Of a stretch of DNA of 64,000 bases, positions 38,331-51,164 are shown in pieces. The notes under the pieces were generated by a model, which worked only from the letters and a program-made list of their open reading frames with translations, had not been told where the DNA came from and made no database searches. The position numbers were made by a program, and so were the translations under genes. Numbering within the stretch: the stretch's first letter is position 1; the number at the start of each line of letters is the position of its first letter. The stretch comes from Dama dama (Eukaryota > Chordata > Mammalia > Artiodactyla > Cervidae), in contig NC_083694.1 in assembly GCF_033118175.1 (NCBI RefSeq), positions 40,757,608-40,821,607 on the forward strand. The letters run 5' to 3'.

Positions 38331-38956
38331 CAGAGGCCGGCTCGCACCCGCAGCGCCCGGGCCCGCGCCGCTCCGCGGCTCTGGGAGCAGCCAGCCCTTT
38401 GTCTCCCGGGGAGGGGCCGTGGACTGTGCCCCCGACCCGACTGGGACCCACCGGCCTGACCACCGGCACGGAGCCCTGGTTTGGGCCGGGTTTCCTGCCC
38501 CGCCTGGCCGCCGCTGCCTCCGGCCGCTCGCCGCCCCCGCCCCCGATCCCGCGGCAGACCACCATCCAGCCGTCCTCAACCTCTCCTCCCCCGGGGGTCG
38601 CCTCCACAGGTGTCCGAGCCATCCACTCTTGCTCACCCCACCGCGTCGGCGTGGTTGTCGCCGCCTATCCGCCTCAAGTCCCGCGCGTTCTTGTCTCTTT
38701 CCTCACCTGCACCCCGCTCTAGCATCCTGACTGACCCTCTGTAAAGAGCCCCCGGTATTTCCCCAAACTAAATGCTGCCAAGGTCTGGCCCCTGGGTCGC
38801 TCTTCCTCACTCTAGTCTGGCTGAACTGTCGTGTGCCCCGTGAGTGTTCCTGGAAGGGGCACGTTGTAGGCACATGTCTCGCCTGTATGGCGGGCATGTA
38901 TCTGTGAACCTGCAGGATTGACCACGGGGAGCCCCAAACAGCACTTCTCTCCTTCT

Positions 38957-39070
38957 CATCATCCCCACCCCAGCCACCTTCCGGTGCACCTGGTGACCAA
39001 GACACCTCGGTCTGGATACCCAGCCTCTTTTAGGCCCCACGTCTGCCTCTCTGGTGTGCAGAACGTGTCT
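38957..39070 (+). repeat. Duplicated intron-1 segment, copy 1
   Basis: CATCATCCCCACCCCAGCCA to GCAGAACGTGTCT. The partner is at 39849-39969 in the same orientation. Not a recognised interspersed repeat. Confidence 0.88.
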
Positions 39071-39848
39071 CAACAGTCCCTGCTGTCAGGTTAGCCCCTG
39101 GGAAGGTCCAGGAGATCTGTGTTGGCTGCAAATCAAGAGTTTTACAAATAACGCGATGTGAGGCTTGCGTCACCTCCTGTCCGAGGATCAAGTATGCTAG
39201 CACTGTTAATTACTTTGTCTCCTGTCACTCACACAACTTAGGAAAGTGTGCCTGGCCGACTGCTGGGTAAATTGAGGCATGGGTGTGTGGCTAAGGGACC
39301 TGGAGGCAAGTCAGAGTTAGTCCTTAGTTTCTGACTCTTAGCTCCCTGCTGCAACTACTGGACTATAGTTCCTGGCTTTAGACTCTAAGTAATACTGATC
39401 TCTTGGGCCGGTAAAGTGTCCAGAGAGACCAAGATTCCCCTGGTTTAAAGCAGGAATTCGAATTATAAAGTGCCAGTGTGTCATTCATGGTTTCCTGGTG
39501 GAGTGAGTGGCCCTCGTATATACAAGTCGCCTCCCTGGGATGGAGATTAATCTATTCAGTTATGAGAGCTTCCTATGTGGTATTCCAGGCACTGTAGTCT
39601 GGAGACATAGCCCCTGCCCTCCTGTAGCTGACATTCTTAAGAGAAAGGGGTAAATAAATTAGCGGACAAAGTAAGTTTAGTAGTGGTAAGTGCTGTGAAG
39701 GTGGGAAGAACCAGTTTGGTTTTTTTTTCCCCCAAGTGCAGTTAGAAATCATTTGAGGATTTAAGCAGAGAGGTGATAAAATCTAAGTTGTGAAAGATCA
39801 TGCTGGCCTCCATATGGAGATTGCGTTGTAAGGAGCAGGGATGATTGC

Positions 39849-39969
39849 CATCATCCCCACCCCAGCCACCTTTCTTTTTCTTCCACCTGGTAACCAAGAC
39901 ACCTAAGTCTGGATACCCAGCCTCTTTTAGACCCCACATGTCTGCCTCTCTGGTGTGCCAAACGTGTCT
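39849..39969 (+). repeat. Duplicated intron-1 segment, copy 2
   Basis: CATCATCCCCACCCCAGCCA to GCCAAACGTGTCT, with a few extra pyrimidines (TTTCTTTTTCTT) and small indels relative to copy 1. Confidence 0.88.
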
Positions 39970-40683
39970 AAGCCGCAGGTTAGCAGGGACTAACCTGGCA
40001 GGTAGAGGCAAGGATGCTAGTTGGGAGACTGGCCATTGCAACTGCTGGGCAAAAGATGACGGTGGCTTGAACCAGGGTAGTGGTAGCAGAAGAGATGAAA
40101 CCAGTCTGATCCCTCAAGGAGAGACTGAGGGCGAAACTTCAGGGAACACCGACTGAGACTTAGATGTCTGGCAGAGAATTTCTAGACCTGGCTATGCTCT
40201 GCTTTAGCTCAGCAAACCCTACTTAACACCTGTTGTGAGCCAGATGCTGTTCTAGACTCTAGAGATCCTGACGTGAACAGGGTGACTAGGTCTCCACATT
40301 CTCACAAGGTGCTCACAGATGGATCACCCCTTCCTGAAGGGAAGAGGGTTTGTGGCCTTAAAAACCATTTCAAGGAGGAGGAGGGCAGCACGCACTGGAT
40401 TTCATTCCCACATCCGGCTGCATTATTTAAATGAGAGCATGATTGCCCTCCCACTGCTGTACGATGTTCCCCAAAGAGGTTGCGACTGATCTCGAGGTGG
40501 GTGGGAGAACTGCTCAGTGGCCATGAACTTGAACCATTAATCAGAATAAAACTTGGGTCTCCATGCCACTCCAAATCTGTGCTGTCAGAACAGGTTCCGA
40601 GCTAGAGGACCGTGAGGGTTATGTAGGCCAGGCCCCTCTTAAGGTTGGGCACCCCTAGCCCCCAGAGACTGAGTAACTGTTGT

Positions 40684-40918
40684 TGTTTTTAATATTTATT
40701 GTTTAAAATTATTTGTTTAGCTGTGCCAGGTCTTTGTTGTGGCAGTCAGGATCTTGGATCTTCTTTGCTGCACATGGACTCTTTAGTTGCAGCATGCGAA
40801 TTCTTAGTTGAGGCATGAGACCTCTTAGTTGCACCATGTGGGAACTAGTTCCTGACCAGGGGTTGAACCTGGACCCTCTGCATTGGGAGCGTGGAGTTTT
40901 AGCCTCTGGACCTAGTCC
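40684..40918 (-). mobile_element. CHR-2-type SINE, long form
   Basis: TTAGCTGTGCCAGGTCTTTG to GTTTTAGCCTCTGGACCTAG. Confidence 0.85.
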
Positions 40919-41172
40919 CCTGAGTAACTCTTTTGAAATCCCATACCAGTCTATACACTTGCTAATGGCACCTGTTACTTTCTACCTCTCTTTCAGCTTC
41001 ATGTGCAGGTGCATAACCCTAAGTTTTCTGAGACCAGGGTTTCTCTTGGACTCAGCTTTCCATCTCTCACAGCGTCTAGATCCTGCCCCCAAAGTATACT
41101 CATCAAGTACTGGTTGACCTGCCTGGGTGTTTCACAGCACCTGAAACTAGAGCCCAGGAATGCTGACCTTAT

Positions 41173-41480
41173 CTTTTTTTTTTTTTTTTAATTTAAAAAG
41201 AAAAATGTGTTTATTTATTTATGGCTGTGCTAAGTCTTCGTTGCTGCTCTGGCCTTTTCTCTAGTTGCAGTGAGCGGGGCTGCTGTCTAGCTGTGGTGCT
41301 TAGGCTTCTATTCCAGTGGCTTTTCATGTTGCAGAGCACAGGTCTAGAGCACTGCCTCAATAGTAGGCGCATACGGGCTTTGTTGCTCTGCGGCAGGTGG
41401 GACCTTCCTGGATCAGGGATTGAACCTGGGTCTCCTGCATCGTCAGGTGGATTCTTTACCACTGAGTCACCAGGGAAGCC
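41173..41480 (-). mobile_element. CHR-2-type SINE, long form
   Basis: Poly(T), TTTATGGCTGTGCTAAGTC to TGAGTCACCAGGGAAGCCC. Confidence 0.88.
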
Positions 41481-41734
41481 CTGTCCATGTCCTTTCATCA
41501 GTTTCCTCTTCATCCAGAGTCTAACACGGGGGTCAGCCCAGCAGTCTCCATGTCACCACGCTCACAGAGCAGGACAGCCCTTCCTTGACAGGTCGGCTCT
41601 CACTCCAGCCCTGCCTACAGGGAACAGCTGCTAAGAGTGCTGAGCAACTAGTTATTCGACACCCAGCAAATATGAAGCAGAGCTCTTAATCAGAGCCAGA
41701 GGTCTAAACACAGGACTAGTCCAAACACAGGACT

Positions 41735-41945
41735 AAACCTGGGTTTGGATCTTGGTTCTGCCATCATGAGCTTCATGACCTTCAGCAAGTAACTTAACTG
41801 CTCTGTGCCTCAGTTTCCCCATTGATAAAATATTAATACTTCCTTCATGGAGTTGTTGGGAAGATTAAATTAAGTAATACCTATTAGAGCTTTAGAACTA
41901 CACTGAGCCCCTTGATAAGGGCTTGGTTGAAGCAGTAGCTGTTAT
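41735..41945 (-). repeat. MIR SINE
   Basis: GTTTGGATCTTGGTTCTGCC, CTGTGCCTCAGTTTCCCCAT, TTGTTGGGAAGATTAAATTA. Confidence 0.85.
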
Positions 41946-42069
41946 TTCACCATTATTTATTTATCTACTTCTTATCTCCCATCAGAATTTAAGCTCTTTT
42001 AGGGCAGAGATTTTTGGGTTTTTTTGGTCTACTGTTAAAGTTTGTAGGCACTCAATAAACATTTCTTAA

Positions 42070-42665
42070 ATTGAATGGCTTATTGAGCATCTACTATGTG
42101 CCAGGCACTGTTGTAGATGCTGGGGACTGAGCCAAGAACAAGATCACCAAGATGCATGAAATCCATGTTCTAGTGGGAGAGCCAGATGGTAAACAAGTAC
42201 ACATGTGAATAAAACAGGATGGCGAAAAGAGATGCAGGGTAAAAGAGAGCAGTGAGATGGAGAATGCCTGGGTCATAACTGTAGTGAGCTCTGAGGAGGT
42301 AACTTTGGTGTTTTTTTAAAAAATATATTTTTATTTATTTATTTGGCTGTACCGCATCTTGGTTGCAGCATGCAGGATCTTTGGTTGTGGCATGCAAACT
42401 CTTAGTTGTGGCCTGTAGGATCTAGTTCCCTGACCAGCCGCCCTGCATTGGAAGCACAGAGTCTTAGCCACTGGATCATCAGGCAAGTCCCTAAGGAGAT
42501 AATTTTGAGTGGAGACCTAGCTGATGGGCAGAGGGCAGCAGAGGCAACAAGCCCAAGGAAGCTGGAGTGGGCTGAGTGAAGAGCTGGTGGGAGTTAGATC
42601 TGTGGCCACGGTGAGGAGTTTGGATTTTACTCTTTAATTCTGAACAGGGGGACATCACTGCATGG
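42070..42665 (+). repeat. Old mammalian repeat, interrupted by a SINE
   Basis: ATTGAGCATCTACTATGTGC, GCCAGGCACTGTTGTAGATG and CATGTTCTAGTGGGAGAGCC. After the SINE it continues to GGAGTTTGGATTTTACTCTT. Family not assigned. Confidence 0.65.
42313..42491 (-). mobile_element. CHR-2-type SINE
   Basis: TTTATTTATTTGGCTGTACC to GATCATCAGGCAAGTCCC. Confidence 0.87.
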
Positions 42666-43111
42666 GAACTTTTCCTGGGGGTCCATCCCAGGAGAGAGAG
42701 CCAGACACTATGAAGAGCAGTGAGCATGCTCTCCTTGCCCTGCTTTTGGAAGGCTTTCAGGCGTCTATTCTCATCAAGTTTCTCATGTCTCTGGCCTAGA
42801 TAGCTGGGAGGCGTGGGAGCCATCAGCTAGGTTAACAAAGGTCCAGGTGTGTGTGTCTATGTGTCCTGCAGATTCCCTCAAGCCATCTTTTCCTTCTGAG
42901 TATGTAGGTAATGGGTAAACATTTCTTGAGTTGAGTGAATGAGCATTGCCAACTGTTAGCGTCTTGTCCTGTACAGTGGCATGTCCTATATTTTCTGCTT
43001 CTCTCTGCATCAGGAAAAGCTTCTTATGGTGGTCGTGACTCTGGTGTTAAACTTGGAGTACTGCTGCTGCTCTTATGTGCATCAGGGACCCACACACACC
43101 TATTTGTCACA
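42666..43111. other. No gene seen (CTNNBIP1 intron 1)
   Basis: Unique sequence without supported exons. Confidence 0.5.
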
Positions 43112-43246
43112 GTCTTTTTTTTTTTTTTTTCTTTTGTGACTGTGCCACGCAGCTTGTGGGATCTTAGTTCCCTGACTAGGGATTGAACCCAGGCCCTTGG
43201 CAATGAGAATGCAGAATCCTAACCACTGGACCACCAGGAAATTCCA
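43112..43246 (-). mobile_element. CHR-2-type SINE, short form
   Basis: Poly(T), GACTGTGCCACGCAGCTTGT to CCACCAGGAAATTCC. Confidence 0.87.
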
Positions 43247-44564
43247 TGTCACAGTGTCTTTGTTGGAAGTGTATCAAGATTGACTGGGCAGCTTTCCTCC
43301 CTCACGCCATCCCCCACTTCTCTTCCAGTCTCTTGCTGAGTACCACCAGGCAACACTGTCACCTCTGAACACCTCCTGTTTGGTTATTTGATCTACAGTC
43401 CTGTACATCACTTGATCTAGGAGTACAGTGGTACCTAGAAAGCAGTCTTCAGCCTGGGCTGAGCAGAATTGAGAAGCTCAGCAGAGCTCTCAGAAATAGT
43501 GTTTCAAAGCCAGGAGTTCAGCTCACCAGGAATCCAGAGTTGGCCTCTGGAGACTGGGGGCAGTTGGCCAGCCTTTCAGATCCTTACTCAGGCATCCACT
43601 TGTCTGTCAGTGTCCGAGATGCCATCTGCTCTGCTAACCTTGAGAGGCCGACATGAGTCAGAAGGAATCAAATAGGACTTCTGTGTTGCAAGTCCCTCTC
43701 AGGGACCTGGTATATTTCATTGGCAGACTGAGACTTGCCTGTCAGTCACATGTCATCTGTGGCCTTGTAGAAACTAAACCTGGAGTGGGTGCCACCTTTT
43801 TCTCATGTAACTGGTTTTTTTTTTTTTATTATTATGAGAGTGATATGTACTCATTTAGAAAATGAGAAAATGAATGATAATGACATTTTATATACATTTC
43901 CTCATTTAGTCCTCACTGTTAATTTCTGAGGTAAGTAGCATTATTACTGTTGTACACATTCAGAAGCTGAGGCCTGGAAAGGTTAGGTAAGTTGTCTGAG
44001 GTCGCATGGGTCAGAAAACAGAGTCAAGACTCAAGCCCAATTGATGGCACTCCTATGTGCGAGCTCTGGGCCTCCTATCAGATGCTGTGTTTCAGCAGAA
44101 ATAACAGAGAAGAAAAAACATCTCCCTTAAGCCCAGTGTGGGTGACATTGTGGGGAGGCCAGAGTTAGCACACTGGAGGCTGCTGCAGAGTTTGAATCCT
44201 ATGCCTTTTCCCCCCATTTCTTCTGACCTTGGGCAAGCTAATTAACCTCCGTTTGCCTTACTTTCCTCCATCGTAAATGGAGATAATGATACTCATAGCT
44301 CCCAGGGCCATTATGATGTTTGAGCCGAAGTGCTTTTGAACTTCTTTTATGAAAGGGCACGGAGCCCCGACTGCTGTTATACTAGGTTGTTAAAGGACTG
44401 ATTATGCCCTGATCCTCCACAAAGCCTTTCAGGAGGAAGACAACAGTCCCTGGAGGGAAAGGTGTCCTTCCATGATGGGTGTCGCTGGACCAAACATCGT
44501 TTTCCTCCTTCTGAAGTTTCTTGAGGGCTGAAGGTCATGAATGTTTCTCCATTTCTTGCTTTCT
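43247..44564. other. No gene seen (CTNNBIP1 intron 1)
   Basis: Two MIR-like stretches (about 43870-44070 plus orientation, 44170-44330 minus orientation) in otherwise unique sequence. Confidence 0.5.
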
Positions 44565-44881
44565 TATTTTAAAAAACTTTTTTATTTACTTAATTATTTT
44601 TGGCTGTGCTGCTGCTCGGGCTTTCTCTAGCTGTGGTAGCCGGGGGCTATTCTTTGCTGTGGTACACGAGCTTTTCATTGTGGTGGTTTCTCTTGTTGCT
44701 GAGCTCAGGCTCTAGGATGAGCAGGCTCAGTAGTTGCGGCTCACAGGTTCCAGAGCACGGGCTCAGTAGTTGTGGTACATGGGCTTAGTTGCTCCAAGGC
44801 AAGTGGGATATTCCTGGGCCAGGGATTGGACTTGTGTCTTCTGCAGGCAGATTCTTAACCACTGGGCCACCAGGGAAGTCT
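44565..44881 (-). mobile_element. CHR-2-type SINE, long form
   Basis: TTTTTGGCTGTGCTGCTGCT to GGGCCACCAGGGAAGTCT. Confidence 0.88.
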
Positions 44882-45669
44882 GTGTTTCTCCATTTCTCAT
44901 GTCCATGTTGTACCGTAGATGCTTCTGTAAGCAGGTGTGTAAACTGTGACTCATAACAGGATGGAAGACTGCTGATGGCAGAGCAGAGAAGGGGTTTACA
45001 GGGCTTGGTTTCTGATCCCCACTGTGGTGTCTTTGTAATGTCAACCAGGAGCACCGAGATACCAAGACGTGATGACTTGTCTTCCACTGGTCCTTCTTTT
45101 CCTCCTTCCTTCTAATGGCTCCTTTTTCAATTAATAAATATTTACTAAACTTTTATTATGATCCAGGCCCCATGGCAGGGACTGGGAGTACTGTGGAGAA
45201 CAGGGTAAAAATAGTTCTTATCATACAGAGCTTATAGTCTAGGGCTAAGAGGTTTATTATCTAGTTGGAGCCGTGTGAATAAAGCAAGAACGTGTTGGTG
45301 AGAGTGTCTTGAACTCTCAGGGGTAGTGGTGGGAGGCAGTCAGGACATAATTTCCAGATGTCCCCATCGGCCCCAAGGGCACCTGCCCTGGGCGGATGTT
45401 AAGGTGGAGGTTGTACTTGGCTGCCCAGAAGAGCACGGGAAGAGTTAGGAGATTAGAGCCCTTGCGTGTTGCAGTTGACAAAAGCTGCACTCGTGTGGGC
45501 ATCTGCAGAAACAATTAGCACCTTGGCAGTCATGGTTAGTAAGAACTATGTTTCCTCTTAAAGCCTTAACCCTTTGTCACTTGGGTTCAAGTCAGGAGGA
45601 GTGATCATGGTGATGAGCTCTTTCCCGAGTTTTTGTTTTGAAGTGATACCATCAATCTGGTGCCTTTCT
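44882..45669. other. No gene seen; one old repeat
   Basis: About 45120-45270 (TAAATATTTACTAAAC, CATGGCAGGGACTGGGAG) resembles the old repeat at 42070. Confidence 0.45.
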
Positions 45670-45826
45670 TTTCTTTTCTTTTTTTTGCTGCACTGGGTCT
45701 TCATTGTTGAGTGCGGGCTTAGTTGCTCTGAAGCATGTGGGATCTTAGTTCCCCAACCAGGGATTGAACCCACGTCCCCTACATTGCCAGGCAGAGTCTC
45801 AACCACTGGCCAACCAGGGAAGTCCT
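45670..45826 (-). mobile_element. CHR-2-type SINE
   Basis: TTTTGCTGCACTGGGTCTTC to GGCCAACCAGGGAAGTCC. Confidence 0.87.
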
Positions 45827-47996
45827 CAGTGCCTCTTCTTGTGAAAAGTCCATCAGACCTTGGCTCTCCAGAATCTCTCCCTGCCTGCCAGGCCTCCCTC
45901 TGCCAACTTTGGAACACAGGTTTATGGCAGCAGGTGGACTGTGGGGCTGGCTGCATCGGTGCTCTCGGCATGAAGCCAGGGACACCTGTGTCTATGCACC
46001 TCACTGAGGGCCAGTATATGTAGAGTGGGGTAGGGGAGGGTTGTTCTTCCCCAAGTCTGCCCAGCCCCAGGCCTCGTGTTCCCTCCAAAGAGCCCAGTCA
46101 AGGGAGGCCTGGCAGGTCCTAGAAAAACACCCTGTGTTCGTCTACTCACCCTCGGGCAGGAGCTGGAGTAGAGAGGACTCAAGGCTGGCAGAGGCGCCTG
46201 CACACATTCAGAGAGCGAGGAAGGCGCCAGGATGGGGCTGCGCTCCTGGGCGATGTTCATTCCCCCAACCCCCTCGGTGTCACTGCCCTCCTGGTGCCAA
46301 CCAGCTGCCCCTTCAGTCTGGAGGGCCTCAGAGCCATCCAGCATCTGAGCAGGAGGAAATGACCGGCCTGGCGAGGAGACCAGGCCACTCTGTGCCCCCG
46401 GACTTGTTCACGTGTGGTCAGAGCCCACGGTGACGCCAGTTCAGCTGGGAGAATGTGACCCACTTCTATCTCTCCTCCCACATGGAGAGCTGGGTGGGAG
46501 GCTTTGGGAAACCAGTTCCAATTAAGGCTTTTTCAGGCCTGAGTATCTCCTGAGTATCCAGCCCACATGTTTCCTGCTGCTGGAATCCTGTGGTTCGTGT
46601 CCCTGAACTGAATAACAACTCCCAAACGGATGAAGTTACCGCCTTCGCGTTCTTCAATTCTGGCTTCTGCAAGCTGGTGGGGGGCTGTGTGTGTGTGTGT
46701 GGGGTGCTTCCTTCAGGGGTGAGGTCCCTTTTGGATTCAGACACCTTTCACAGTGTGGGCCCCACCCTTTTTCTTCCTGCTAAATCACCGGGGGAACCAG
46801 GGGCTCAGTTTCCAAGGAGATGGGTTAGCCTTGACCTCCCTGCCCAGACCAAGGCCTCCCAACCCCCTGCCCCAGGCAACCCTGGCTTCTGACAGATTCA
46901 TCCTGACCCTTGTCCTTGCAGAATGTTCTTCTGCTACAGGAATGTGAACTAAAATGGGTTTTGGACCCTCTAGGTTTCTTCCATTCTCTCCAGGGAGAGG
47001 GTATTTGAATGATTTTCCATTTAAAATTTTGTGTTTCTCATGCAGAAGGGAGTAGGGGATGGAGGAATGTGTTTTAAATACACAGAACCATAGGTGCTGT
47101 CAACATGATCCGGAGATTTTAAAGACAAGGTGATAGTTCTGAGCCCCTGATCCAGTCTTACTAAGGAAGGAACAGAAGGTGATAGAGAAATCGCCATGCT
47201 CAGGCCCACTAGGCTATGACCTCAGACCTGTGGGAGCACCGTTCCTGAGCATGTGCTCTATGGCCAGTTGCCGAAGTGGCATGAAGAAGGGGTGCTGGTA
47301 ATTTGTAGGGGGAACAGGGTGGGGCCTACAGGCTAGTAAACTGGCTTGAGGTGGTAGTGGGGTTTCTCCAGGGCCCCGGCTCTACTTGCCTGAAGATTAC
47401 AGTGGGACATGGTGGAGCAGAGTCCTTCATCCCTCCCTGGGGGAAGCTGTCCGCCGCCACCTGAGAAATGGTACATGCCCATCACTTAACCCCTGCTCTG
47501 AGTGCTGGCTGTCCACCCTGGCTTCCTGTCTCCAAGGAAGAGAAAGGGGTCTCACAGCCTGTGAGCAGTGGTGGTGGCAGAGCTTAAATGCTCAACATCA
47601 GCCATGGCACTGGGTCACCTGGGGGGAGATCTTTTGTTTATTCTCCTTTTCTGATCCTTAAAAAGGATCAGGCCAGTTTCACCTCCTTAAAAAGAACACC
47701 CTTTTTTTTTTTTTTTTTGAGTAGGTAATATATACATAGTACAGAACTCAAAAGGCTAATTGGTGAAAGAGATGCCTCGAAAAAGATGTCTGTTAGTGGC
47801 TGTCTTTTTCATCTTAACAAGAGGCTCCTACATGTACAAGTGCGTAAGGTACACATTGGCCGCACACATGCCTGACTTGCCCTGTTTTTTTTTCCCCACA
47901 CTGTAATACTCACCTTATCTTTTTCATTTCACACTAAACATTGGAACCCAGCATTCCATTCCACTATCATCACCATTGCTTTCGTCTGGCTAATAA
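45827..47996. other. No gene seen (CTNNBIP1 intron 1)
   Basis: GC-richer unique sequence with long chance frames on both strands. A short TG run lies at 46687-46702 and a T run at 47702-47719. Confidence 0.5.
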
Positions 47997-48165
47997 CTCT
48001 TTACTTCCTGTGTGCTGGGTATGGTTAAAAGTGCTTTACTTATGTTGACACATTTATTTTTCACAACAACTCTATGAACTAAATGCTGTTATTCTCCACA
48101 GTTTGCAGGTGGGTAAACTGAGGTGCAGAGAGGTTAAGTTACTGCCTGAGGTCATTTACAACTAC
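47997..48165 (+). repeat. MIR SINE
   Basis: TGTGTGCTGGGTATGG, AAAGTGCTTTACTTATGTTG, AACTGAGGTGCAGAGAGGTT. Confidence 0.85.
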
Positions 48166-48274
48166 CTCACTCCTTTTAATGGTTCCCTGCCATTCTTTTG
48201 ATTGCTTATACTTTAACTTTTTTCAATGTCCCCTGTTGCCGAGTATTTAAGTTTTCTGTCGTCGTTTATTCATT

Positions 48275-48378
48275 TTGGCTGTACCATGTGACTTGCAGGA
48301 TCTCAGTCCGCAGGTATAATGGGCCACAGCAGTGAAACTGCATAATCTCAACCCCTACAGCACCGCAAAACTCCCTAT
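48275..48378 (-). mobile_element. CHR-2-type SINE, degenerate
   Basis: TTTTGGCTGTACCATGTGAC to GCACCGCAAAACTCCC; weak match. Confidence 0.5.
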
Positions 48379-48389
48379 CTTTTATTACT

Positions 48390-49180
48390 ATTAAAAAGAA
48401 ATGCTCTTCTACATATATCTTTGTGCTTTTATATAAGTGTATCTGTAGGATAAATTCCTACAGTCTGTTAGAGCAAAGGGTTGTGTTATTGTTTAGTCGC
48501 TAAGCCGTGTCCGACTCTTTTGGGACCCCATGGACTGTAGACCACCAGGCTCCTCTGTCCATGGGATTGTCCATGCAGAATACTGGAGTGGGTAGCCATT
48601 CCTTTCTCCAGGGGATCTTCCCAATTCAGGGATGGAACCCGTGTCTCCTGCACTGGCAGGTAGATTCTTACTACTGAGCCACATGGGAAGCCCCAGAGCA
48701 AAGGGTACATCTGTTTAAATTTTTACTTTGCCAAGTTGGCCTCCATGGTAACATTTTATATGCCCACCCAAATTATGCAGAAATAGCTCTTTCTTCCATG
48801 TTTTGTTGCTAATCTAATAGGAAGGAAGTGGTATATCATTATAATTTAAATTTAATTTCTTGATGAGGAAATAGAGTATCATTTCAGATCTTTAAGAGCA
48901 ATCTGTTATGTTGTTGCCCATTATTTCTTGTGTTGGCAGTCTTTTTCTTCTTGATCTGTAGGCGTTCTTTATATATTACAGCAGTTTGTCCTATGGCTGT
49001 GACATATGTCACATGTATTTCCACAGTCTGTCATTGTGCTTTTGATTATATTGTTTTTTTCTATGCAGAGAGTTTTGATTTTTATGTAATCAGATTTTAA
49101 AATCTTTAATCTTATAACTTCTAGGTTTCATTTTGTGTTATTTCCTTCTACTGTTTTCTTTTAGTCTACTTACTCTCTCT
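48390..49180 (-). mobile_element. Old L1 3' part, reverse-oriented, interrupted by a SINE
   Basis: CAAGTTGGCCTCCATGGTAA, TGGCAGTCTTTTTCTTCTTG and GCGTTCTTTATATATTACAG fit an L1M 3' region. Confidence 0.7.
48482..48694 (-). mobile_element. Bov-tA SINE
   Basis: Exact 12-base duplication AGAGCAAAGGGT at 48470-48481 and 48695-48706. Confidence 0.93.
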
Positions 49181-49684
49181 TTTGTACATTTAAAACTTTG
49201 CTCTGTAACAGAGTGATCCACAAATCCGGCATCACCAGACACGGGGCAGATTGGCATTGTGTGCCTCCAGTGGGACGTGGGCAACATCAGCTACAGTTGT
49301 TTCTTGCCAAAATGTCTATCTTTACTTCAGTTCTAAGGAAAACTGGACAAAGAGACAATGGTCCTTGATTTTTAAAAATTGTTAACATCATGATAGACAA
49401 AGAAAAGCTGGTGAACATTCTAGGCTAAGGGAGAGGAATGAGCGTGAGAACCAAGGGAAGGTGAGATCTTCGATTGGATTCTAGATTAAAAACCGGCCCA
49501 GGCCAAAGTGAGGGGTGTGGTTGGGAGAGGTGGATGTGGGCCATACATCAGAGAACACCACTGGGTCAGTAGTAAATTACTTGAGTGGGGGAAATGGTAT
49601 TGGAGCAGCGTCAGAGCATGACCTTAGAAGGTGAGTGGTGAGATGTTTAGCAGAGTATCTGATATCTGCAACTTGCTTGCTTTA
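49181..49684. other. No gene seen; possible old repeat
   Basis: About 49370-49490 (ATGATAGACAAAGAAAAGCT) resembles old repeat sequence that I cannot assign. Confidence 0.4.
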
Positions 49685-49902
49685 TTTTTTAACTTTATTT
49701 ATTTAATTTATTTGGCTGTACCAGGTCTCAGTGGTAGCACTTGGAGTCTTGGGTCTTCCTTGTGGCATGTGGGATCTTTAGCTGTGGCATGTGAAATTCT
49801 TAGTTGCCGCATGTGGGATCTAGTTCCCTGACCAGGGATCAAACCTGGGCCCCCTGCATTGGGAGTGTGGAGTCTTAGCCACTGGATCACCAGGGAAGTT
49901 CC
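49685..49902 (-). mobile_element. CHR-2-type SINE
   Basis: TTTATTTGGCTGTACCAGGT to GATCACCAGGGAAGTTCC. Confidence 0.88.
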
Positions 49903-50929
49903 TTTCCCCTTCTTTTATGGCATGCACAGTCCTTGATTTCCGTTTCTTGTAGGAACTTCTTTTGGGGGGTGAGTTATTAATTTTGACCTTGGAAATCTTA
50001 TGACTTATCTGTCTGGCAGACTCACATGACTTTTCTAGATGCAGAACAAGTGTGCATTGGTGCCTGTAGTTTTTGTTCTCTTTTTAACATTATGTCATAT
50101 GCTCCAAGTAAACCTGTGAGGAACTTTAGTCCTCTGAGACTTGAAGTCTTAATCCTCAGGAATACCATCCAACTAACTTGTAGTATAATGAAACTCTCTG
50201 TCTCCCTAACCTCCAGAGAAGCTTTTTCTCTCAGTTGAGAGTTTTTGCACGAGGTCAGGTTCTGCTTGCGTTCTGTGGGCATGGGCTTGTAAAAGGCTCC
50301 TGGGTTTCGTTTCATGAAATATGACAGTCTTGGGTGAGTAGCTGGCCTGTAAAACCAGGAGTCTTTTTGCCCGGGGAAACACTCACAGGCCAGTTTTGCT
50401 AGAAGCTTCTTCCCCTTCTCTGCAACTTGGTGACTAATGGTTTCATGGCTTTGGAAATGGAGGATGTCATTACAAATGGCTAATGGGGACTTGGCTTCTG
50501 AACTGGATTGTCTGGGTGTGCCGAGTGCAGGGGAGCAGAATAAGCCAGCCCTACATATACCACTTTGGCGTATTGATTATTTGGAGTTAAAGTTGCTTGA
50601 GAAATAGTCGGTGCAAGAAAGACACCCTGACCTTTCTTTATTCCCGTGAAAGCAGGAAATAAATCTCCCACGTGAAACGTACCTTCCCCGTATAGGGAAT
50701 GGAAGTTGTCCTTATCACCAGAGACAGGGAGTTCAAGGCTGAGAAGGCTGTTAGTTGTTAATTTTCTCACTTGTTTACTGCTCCAAGCCCAAACCTCTTG
50801 GTCTTGTCAATTCTGCACAAATTTATTGTTCCTTTGTCTAAAAGATACAAAAGGTGGCTGCTCTGGTCACTTCTTCAAGCCTTCTATTGAGGCTCTCTAC
50901 ATAAGAAATTAAATTTTTTTCCCTTGATA
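49903..50929. other. No gene seen (CTNNBIP1 intron 1)
   Basis: Unique sequence. Frames at 50022-50315 (minus) and 50480-50770 (minus) have no support. Confidence 0.5.
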
Positions 50930-51164
50930 TCTTGCCTGCCTGCCTGCGTGTGCTCTGTCGTGTCCCACTCTTTGCAACCCCATGGACTATAGCCAGGCCC
51001 CTTTGTCCATGGAATTTTCCAGGCAAGAATACTGAAGTGGGTTGCCATGCCCTTCTCCAGGGGATCTTCCCAACCTAGGGATCGAACTCACATCTCCTGC
51101 ATTGCAGCCAGATTCTTTTTTTTTTTTTCACATTCTTTCCTGCTGAGCCATCAGGGAAGTCCCT
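50930..51164 (-). mobile_element. Bov-tA SINE with inserted T run
   Basis: Starts after a (TGCC)n run. TCTGTCGTGTCCCACTCTTT to GAGCCATCAGGGAAGTCCC. A T-rich insert at about 51116-51140 splits the tRNA part. Confidence 0.88.

Noticed and set aside
37688..38636. Long minus-strand frames (219, 211 and 155 codons) in the CpG island
   Set aside because: They overlap each other in different frames, are made of Arg/Gly/Ala/Pro from GC-rich sequence, and run opposite the CTNNBIP1 leader. Stop codons are rare there by composition.
45558..46344. 140-176 codon frames on the minus strand
   Set aside because: They cross a CHR-2 SINE and unique intron sequence without splice sites or motifs.
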